Of a stretch of DNA of 64,000 nt, positions 60,408-64,000 are shown one piece after another. The stretch is from Calothrix sp. PCC 7103 (GTDB lineage Bacteria > Cyanobacteriota > Cyanobacteriia > Cyanobacteriales > Nostocaceae), in assembly GCF_000331305.1 (NCBI RefSeq), contig NZ_KB217478.1, positions 5,429,595 through 5,493,594 on the forward strand, written 5' to 3'. Made by a program: the position numbers and the translations under genes. The notes under the pieces are model-generated. The model did not search any database, had not been told where the DNA came from, and saw nothing but the letters and a program-made list of their open reading frames with translations. Position 1 is the stretch's first letter; each line of letters starts with the position of its first letter.

Positions 60408-61928
60408 ATGAATGAAACTAACACCCCAGATAATGGGGCTACCGAACAACCAACATTATCTGAGACAACCGCACAATCTGAGCCTATAGATTGCCCGTTT
60501 TACTCGGTTGTGCCGCATAATTTGACAAATCAAATCTTGACAAATACAACCCATGTGTCAAGCGAAGAGGGTAATGACGCTGATTTTAAGCAGCAGGTTT
60601 TCACCTTAAATGAAGAACAATGGGAAAGTCAGGTAATTACAACCCCTGAAATATCAGAAAATAATGACAATCAGGCGCCATCAAAAGATTGGGTAGCAGA
60701 ACCAGACAGTGCCAAATTAGCAGCAATTGATGCAGAATTTCAACAAATGCTCGCGTTAAACCATGAGTTACGAGCAGCAAACGATAAACTATATAGTCAA
60801 GTAGAAGAATTAACGTCTCGTTTGGCAGAGTCTGAAAAAGCTGTGCAGTTTCAGCAAAAGCGTTATAGCGTCACTGAAGCAATGCTGAAACAACAAACGC
60901 AAGAACTTTGTGCCACCCAAGAACAAGTTCAATCACTTTATCAGCAATTAGACAATTCTTTACAAAACGTTCAACGTCAAGAAACTTTAGTTGAGACGTA
61001 TAAAGCTCAGTTAGAATTTAATCAACAGCGTCTCGCACAGTTAGAGCGAGAATGCGCGAACTTGCAAGCTAACTATAGTTCGCAGTCACAGCAACTAATT
61101 CAGTCAGAAACTGCGTGTAAAGAACTGCGGACAAGGTTAATGAGACAGCAGCGTCAAACATTGCAGTTTAAGGCAGCACTTGAAAAATGCCTAGACCCGA
61201 TGTCTGTTGTCGAAAGCGATGATAACGAATCTCCAACGTGTCAAACTACAGTTAACGATTCTCCTTCTCTGAAAAAATTTAAGTCTTTGTTCGTAAGTGC
61301 CCAACCTATAAAACCCTGGTCAGCTTCAGGAGATTTTGATTCTGTAGAGCAAAGTATCGAACCACTAAACGAAAATACAATTGTACCACAAGATACACCC
61401 GCACAACCAGAAGCATTAGAGGCACCACCTCAACAAGAAGCACATCCTGCTGACAACTTAGATGAGCAAATCGACAGCGTAATTCAAATGTACTTTGTCT
61501 CTCAATCAGCACCAGTTTCTGACAAAGTGAATATAGAACAACATATAATAGAAGCAAAAGAGACAACTTCCTTTAAAGAAGCAGAAGACATATGGGATAC
61601 AGTAGCGGACGAAGTTGAAACTCAATCATTCAATTTTACAAGTCAACAAGCAGATAGAAATAGTACAAATAATGATACAGCAATTACTCCAGAAATAGTT
61701 ATTGAGAATAACTCAATTCCAAATGCCGTGGAAGATGATTACTGGGCAGAAGTCTCGCAGCTAACACATTTAGATTTACCAGCCACAGAATCACCGCATC
61801 ATCCTTCCCATAATATAGATGATGCAAATTCTCCTTCACCAGTAGTTTACCCTAGGCGCCCACCCAAAGGACGTAAATCATTATCCTCCGTACAATTACC
61901 TAAATTTCCTCCAAAACCTCAACAGTAA
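60408..61928 (+). CDS. Long coiled-coil hypothetical protein
   Basis: The 506-residue protein has an acidic, disordered start and a coiled coil at about 105-265 (LRAANDKLYSQVEELTSRLA, then QTQELCATQEQVQSLYQQLD). A low-complexity acidic region follows, and a basic, proline-rich end (YPRRPPKGRKSLSSVQLPKF). It has no enzyme motif. The basic tail could bind DNA, RNA or a membrane. It precedes a RecB-like nuclease on the same strand by 64 bases and may share its transcript. Confidence 0.65.
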   Translation: MNETNTPDNGATEQPTLSETTAQSEPIDCPFYSVVPHNLTNQILTNTTHVSSEEGNDADFKQQVFTLNEEQWESQVITTPEISENNDNQAPSKDWVAEPDSAKLAAIDAEFQQMLALNHELRAANDKLYSQVEELTSRLAESEKAVQFQQKRYSVTEAMLKQQTQELCATQEQVQSLYQQLDNSLQNVQRQETLVETYKAQLEFNQQRLAQLERECANLQANYSSQSQQLIQSETACKELRTRLMRQQRQTLQFKAALEKCLDPMSVVESDDNESPTCQTTVNDSPSLKKFKSLFVSAQPIKPWSASGDFDSVEQSIEPLNENTIVPQDTPAQPEALEAPPQQEAHPADNLDEQIDSVIQMYFVSQSAPVSDKVNIEQHIIEAKETTSFKEAEDIWDTVADEVETQSFNFTSQQADRNSTNNDTAITPEIVIENNSIPNAVEDDYWAEVSQLTHLDLPATESPHHPSHNIDDANSPSPVVYPRRPPKGRKSLSSVQLPKFPPKPQQ

Positions 61929-61992
61929 AGAGGAATTACTAACGTTTCAAATAAACTATCATGAACATAACGTACCAACGTTAAGTGTACTT

Positions 61993-62835
61993 ATGTTATT
62001 TGATGAAACCCATCTTATGCGACTGTCGCAGGGACAACTTAATACATTAGAAAAGTGTCCACGACAGTTTCAGCATACTTATTTAGAGCAACTTTACTCT
62101 CCTGTTGACCCAGACCACGATGAAAAGCTAATGCTGGGAAGTCGGTTTCACTTACTCATGCAGCAACGTGCGATGGGTTTATCTATCGATAGTTTTTTGG
62201 AAACTGATGCTCAATTACGCGGTTGGATAGATGGACTTAGTACTGTGGCGCCGTTTATTTTAGAGAAAACGAGTGATGAAACCTTCAAAGAAAGCGAACA
62301 CTATCGAACTCTACAATTTCAAGATTACTTACTCACGGTTGTTTACGATTTGTTGATTGCTGATAATGTACAAGCACAAATCTTAGATTGGAAAACTTAT
62401 CCAAAACCGCAAAATTCGCGTTACTTAGAACAAAACTGGCAAACAAAGCTTTATTTATTCGTTTTGGCAGAAACTAGCCAATATGTGCCAGAAAATATTT
62501 CTATGACCTATTGGTTTGTTCAGCCTCATGATAAACCAAAAAGCATAAAATTTAATTACAGCACCGCCCAACACGAACAAACAAAAAATAAATTAAATCA
62601 ATTAGTTACTCAACTAAATCGATATATAACTGCATATTACCAAGGAAAAGATTTTCCACAAGTTCCTGAAGGTAGTAAAATATGCGACAACTGCCAATTT
62701 GCAGCACGGTGTAATAGAAATAACTTGCCCATTAGCAACTCTCAACAGACTCTCTCCTTAGCATTAGACCCTTCCTTACTCGACTTAGTTACGATTGAAG
62801 AAGTACCTTTAAAAGTAGAAAGTGCTGAGTGCTGA
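61993..62835 (+). CDS. PD-(D/E)XK nuclease with Cas4/AddB-like cysteine cluster
   Basis: The 280-residue protein starts with RLSQGQLNTLEKCPRQFQHT, the RecB/Cas4 opening. LMLGSRFHLLMQQRAMG supplies the catalytic histidine, LTVVYDLLIADNVQAQILDW and KTY give the D and D-x-K, and QNWQTKLYLFVLAE the QxxxY-like helix. Cysteines at residue 22 and in KICDNCQFAARC (C-x2-C-x5-C) can hold a 4Fe-4S cluster. It is thus a stand-alone RecB-family nuclease; no CRISPR array or cas gene is near. The last residues (ESAEC) come from the GTGCTGAGT repeat. Confidence 0.82.
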   Translation: MLFDETHLMRLSQGQLNTLEKCPRQFQHTYLEQLYSPVDPDHDEKLMLGSRFHLLMQQRAMGLSIDSFLETDAQLRGWIDGLSTVAPFILEKTSDETFKESEHYRTLQFQDYLLTVVYDLLIADNVQAQILDWKTYPKPQNSRYLEQNWQTKLYLFVLAETSQYVPENISMTYWFVQPHDKPKSIKFNYSTAQHEQTKNKLNQLVTQLNRYITAYYQGKDFPQVPEGSKICDNCQFAARCNRNNLPISNSQQTLSLALDPSLLDLVTIEEVPLKVESAEC

Positions 62836-62846
62836 GTGCTGAGTGA
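62822..62846 (+). repeat. GTGCTGA tandem repeat across a stop codon
   Basis: Three copies of GTGCTGA(G) run through the nuclease stop and into the gap before the GNAT gene. The same unit occurs at 60160-60252. Confidence 0.75.
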
Positions 62847-62862
62847 GATATGAGTAAGTTTT

Positions 62863-63528
62863 ATGCAATTTGATAATAATGACACAGTGTTTGTCCGTGA
62901 GTTAGGAATTGATGATATTGCTGCTATTTATCATTTAGGGGAAGAATTATTTACAAGTGATTTATACCCGTATTTATACCGCACGTGGGATGAATGGGAA
63001 GTAATAGGACTTTATAACACCGACCCAGAATATTGCTTAGTTGCTGAAATTGATGGTGAACTTGCTGGATTTATTTTGGGAACGATTATTACTAAAGCTA
63101 CCTGGACTTATGGTTATATTCTATGGTTAGGAGTTAATCCAAAGTTTCAGCGTCGTGGTGTGGCTGACAAACTGGTAGATAAAGCTATTTCTCGCATGAT
63201 TGAAGACGGCGCCCGTTTTATGCTTGTAGATACCGACCCAGCGAATGCACCCGCTCTTAAGTTTTTTAACCGCAAAGGTTTTGGTAACACGCGCGAGCAT
63301 ATTTTTCTATCGATGAATTTGAGTAAGCACGAGCATTACGGCAGGTTAATAGAATACGAGCATCAAAAAGCAGAACGTGCAGGATATCGGAGAGTAGCAA
63401 GGGAGCGGAGTAGACGTAACCCAACTTTGCGCGCAGGTAAGCCAGATGCAGGCGCCAGAGATGTTGTTTTGAATCCCCTCGTCAACGATATTCCGTCAGT
63501 GGATGAAACATCTAACAGCCAGGATTGA
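62863..63528 (+). CDS. GNAT acetyltransferase with basic C-terminal extension
   Basis: The 221-residue protein has a GNAT fold: VFVRELGIDDIAAIYHLGEE, YCLVAEIDGELAGFILGTII, and the acetyl-CoA loop NPKFQRRGVADKLVDKAISR. DPANAPALKFFNRKGF completes the RimI-like pattern. A 60-residue basic tail (AERAGYRRVARERSRRNPTL) is not part of the fold. The target is unknown. Confidence 0.88.
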   Translation: MQFDNNDTVFVRELGIDDIAAIYHLGEELFTSDLYPYLYRTWDEWEVIGLYNTDPEYCLVAEIDGELAGFILGTIITKATWTYGYILWLGVNPKFQRRGVADKLVDKAISRMIEDGARFMLVDTDPANAPALKFFNRKGFGNTREHIFLSMNLSKHEHYGRLIEYEHQKAERAGYRRVARERSRRNPTLRAGKPDAGARDVVLNPLVNDIPSVDETSNSQD

Positions 63529-63604
63529 AAAAACACCTCGCACAATGTAAAAAAAAGTTATGCTAACTTTTATGAAGATTTAAGAATTTGGGGAGAACAC
63601 GGCA

Positions 63605-64000
63605 ATGGAACTATCTCCATCGGTTAAGTACGGGTTGAATTTCGTCCACCCAGTTCTGATGTGGGGGTTATTATTAGTATCACTGTACGCAGCTTATCTG
63701 GGTTTAAAAATACAACGTACCCGTAGCGCGCAAGGTGAAGAAAAGAAAGAGCTAATCAAAGGACGTTATAATGTTCGTCACTTTCAAATTGGTTCTTTGC
63801 TATTAGGCTTTATGGTGGCTGGTTCGGTAGCGGCGATGGGTGTGACTTATATTAATAACGGTAAGTTATTCGTTGGTCCCCACTTGCTTATAGGACTTGG
63901 AATGACAGTTCTAATTGCGTTTTCAGCATCACTTTCTCCTTTGATGCAAAAAGGCGCCAATTGGGCACGCATGACGCATATTTTAATCAATTTCACTATA
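63605..64000 (+). CDS. DUF4079 membrane protein, 5' part
   Basis: The first 132 codons are in the window and the frame is open to the edge. It starts MELSPSVKYGLNFVHPVLMW behind a GGGGAG ribosome site. Three or four helices are visible, with RYNVRHFQIGSLLLGFMVAG and PHLLIGLGMTVLIAFSASLS. It is the same family as the gene at 32718, with histidines that could hold haem. Partners lie beyond the right edge. Confidence 0.82.
   Translation, partial: MELSPSVKYGLNFVHPVLMWGLLLVSLYAAYLGLKIQRTRSAQGEEKKELIKGRYNVRHFQIGSLLLGFMVAGSVAAMGVTYINNGKLFVGPHLLIGLGMTVLIAFSASLSPLMQKGANWARMTHILINFTI

Noticed and set aside
1-64000. tRNA, rRNA or CRISPR array
   Set aside because: No cloverleaf-like segment or regularly spaced repeat array was found in the non-coding stretches, though eye inspection could miss a tRNA.

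Overview
The window comes from a cyanobacterium, most likely a filamentous Nostocales-type genome. It carries a phycobilisome core gene (apcF), CP12, a type I glutamine synthetase behind a textbook NtcA promoter with a probable IF7-type inactivating factor next to it, a valyl-tRNA synthetase with the cyanobacteria-only CAAD membrane domain, and many DUFs typical of the group. The DNA is A/T-rich, with many short dispersed palindromes. The usual cyanobacterial highly iterated palindrome GCGATCGC appears once, while GGCGCC appears about 100 times by hand count.

Layout. 0-6.8 kb: nitrogen and photosynthesis genes (IF7 tail, glnA, apcF, a degenerate receiver, tlyA, cp12) and a dynamin/Era-like GTPase. 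6.9-13 kb: a PLP enzyme, dGTPase, a lipoprotein and a CbiM-CbiQ-CbiO metal transporter. 13.2-18 kb: an iron module of Tat-exported multicopper oxidase, helix-hairpin-helix lipoprotein, ferritin-like protein and FTR1 permease, followed by a MOSC protein. 18-22.6 kb: a Kir-type K+ channel, a BON protein, an MFS carrier, a GxxExxY gene between inverted repeats, and a glutathionylspermidine synthase-like protein. 22.6-31.3 kb: an accessory, conflict-system-like stretch with a translationally coupled P-loop ATPase and TPR-STAND-TM pair, a Uma2 nuclease and two HigBA-type toxin-antitoxin loci, one with a mobile palindrome in the toxin start.

31.5-38.2 kb: an envelope-signalling island with a Spy/CpxP-like protein, a DUF4079 membrane protein coupled to a transmembrane histidine kinase, a GAF kinase, an OmpR-type regulator, a secreted protein and a DM13 lipoprotein. 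Tandem 11-bp TGAGAA-type repeats lie in the promoter regions of the outer genes, which suggests one local regulon. 38.2-40.8 kb: an intact FMN reductase among gene remnants, a DMT carrier and a Ser/Gly lipoprotein. 41-49 kb: valS-CAAD, a coiled-coil protein, an LCMT-like methyltransferase, a secreted protein, a HEAT-repeat gene broken by a 164-bp element with terminal inverted repeats, and an AarF/UbiB kinase. 49-56.3 kb: recN, an RIO-like kinase, two DUF2382 stress proteins, a short DUF3084 protein and a histidine kinase with degraded ATP-binding motifs. 56.8-64 kb: a YraQ/TIGR03943 permease pair with an Ig-like/propeller protein, a coiled-coil protein, a Cas4/RecB-like nuclease, a GNAT enzyme and the start of a second DUF4079 gene.

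The best candidates for undescribed biology are the GGCGCC iteration, the 31.5-38.2 kb signalling island with its 11-bp repeats, the ATPase/STAND pair with a lost Walker lysine, the inverted-repeat-bounded GxxExxY unit, and the iron cluster. All product calls come from reading motifs by eye; no database search was run.
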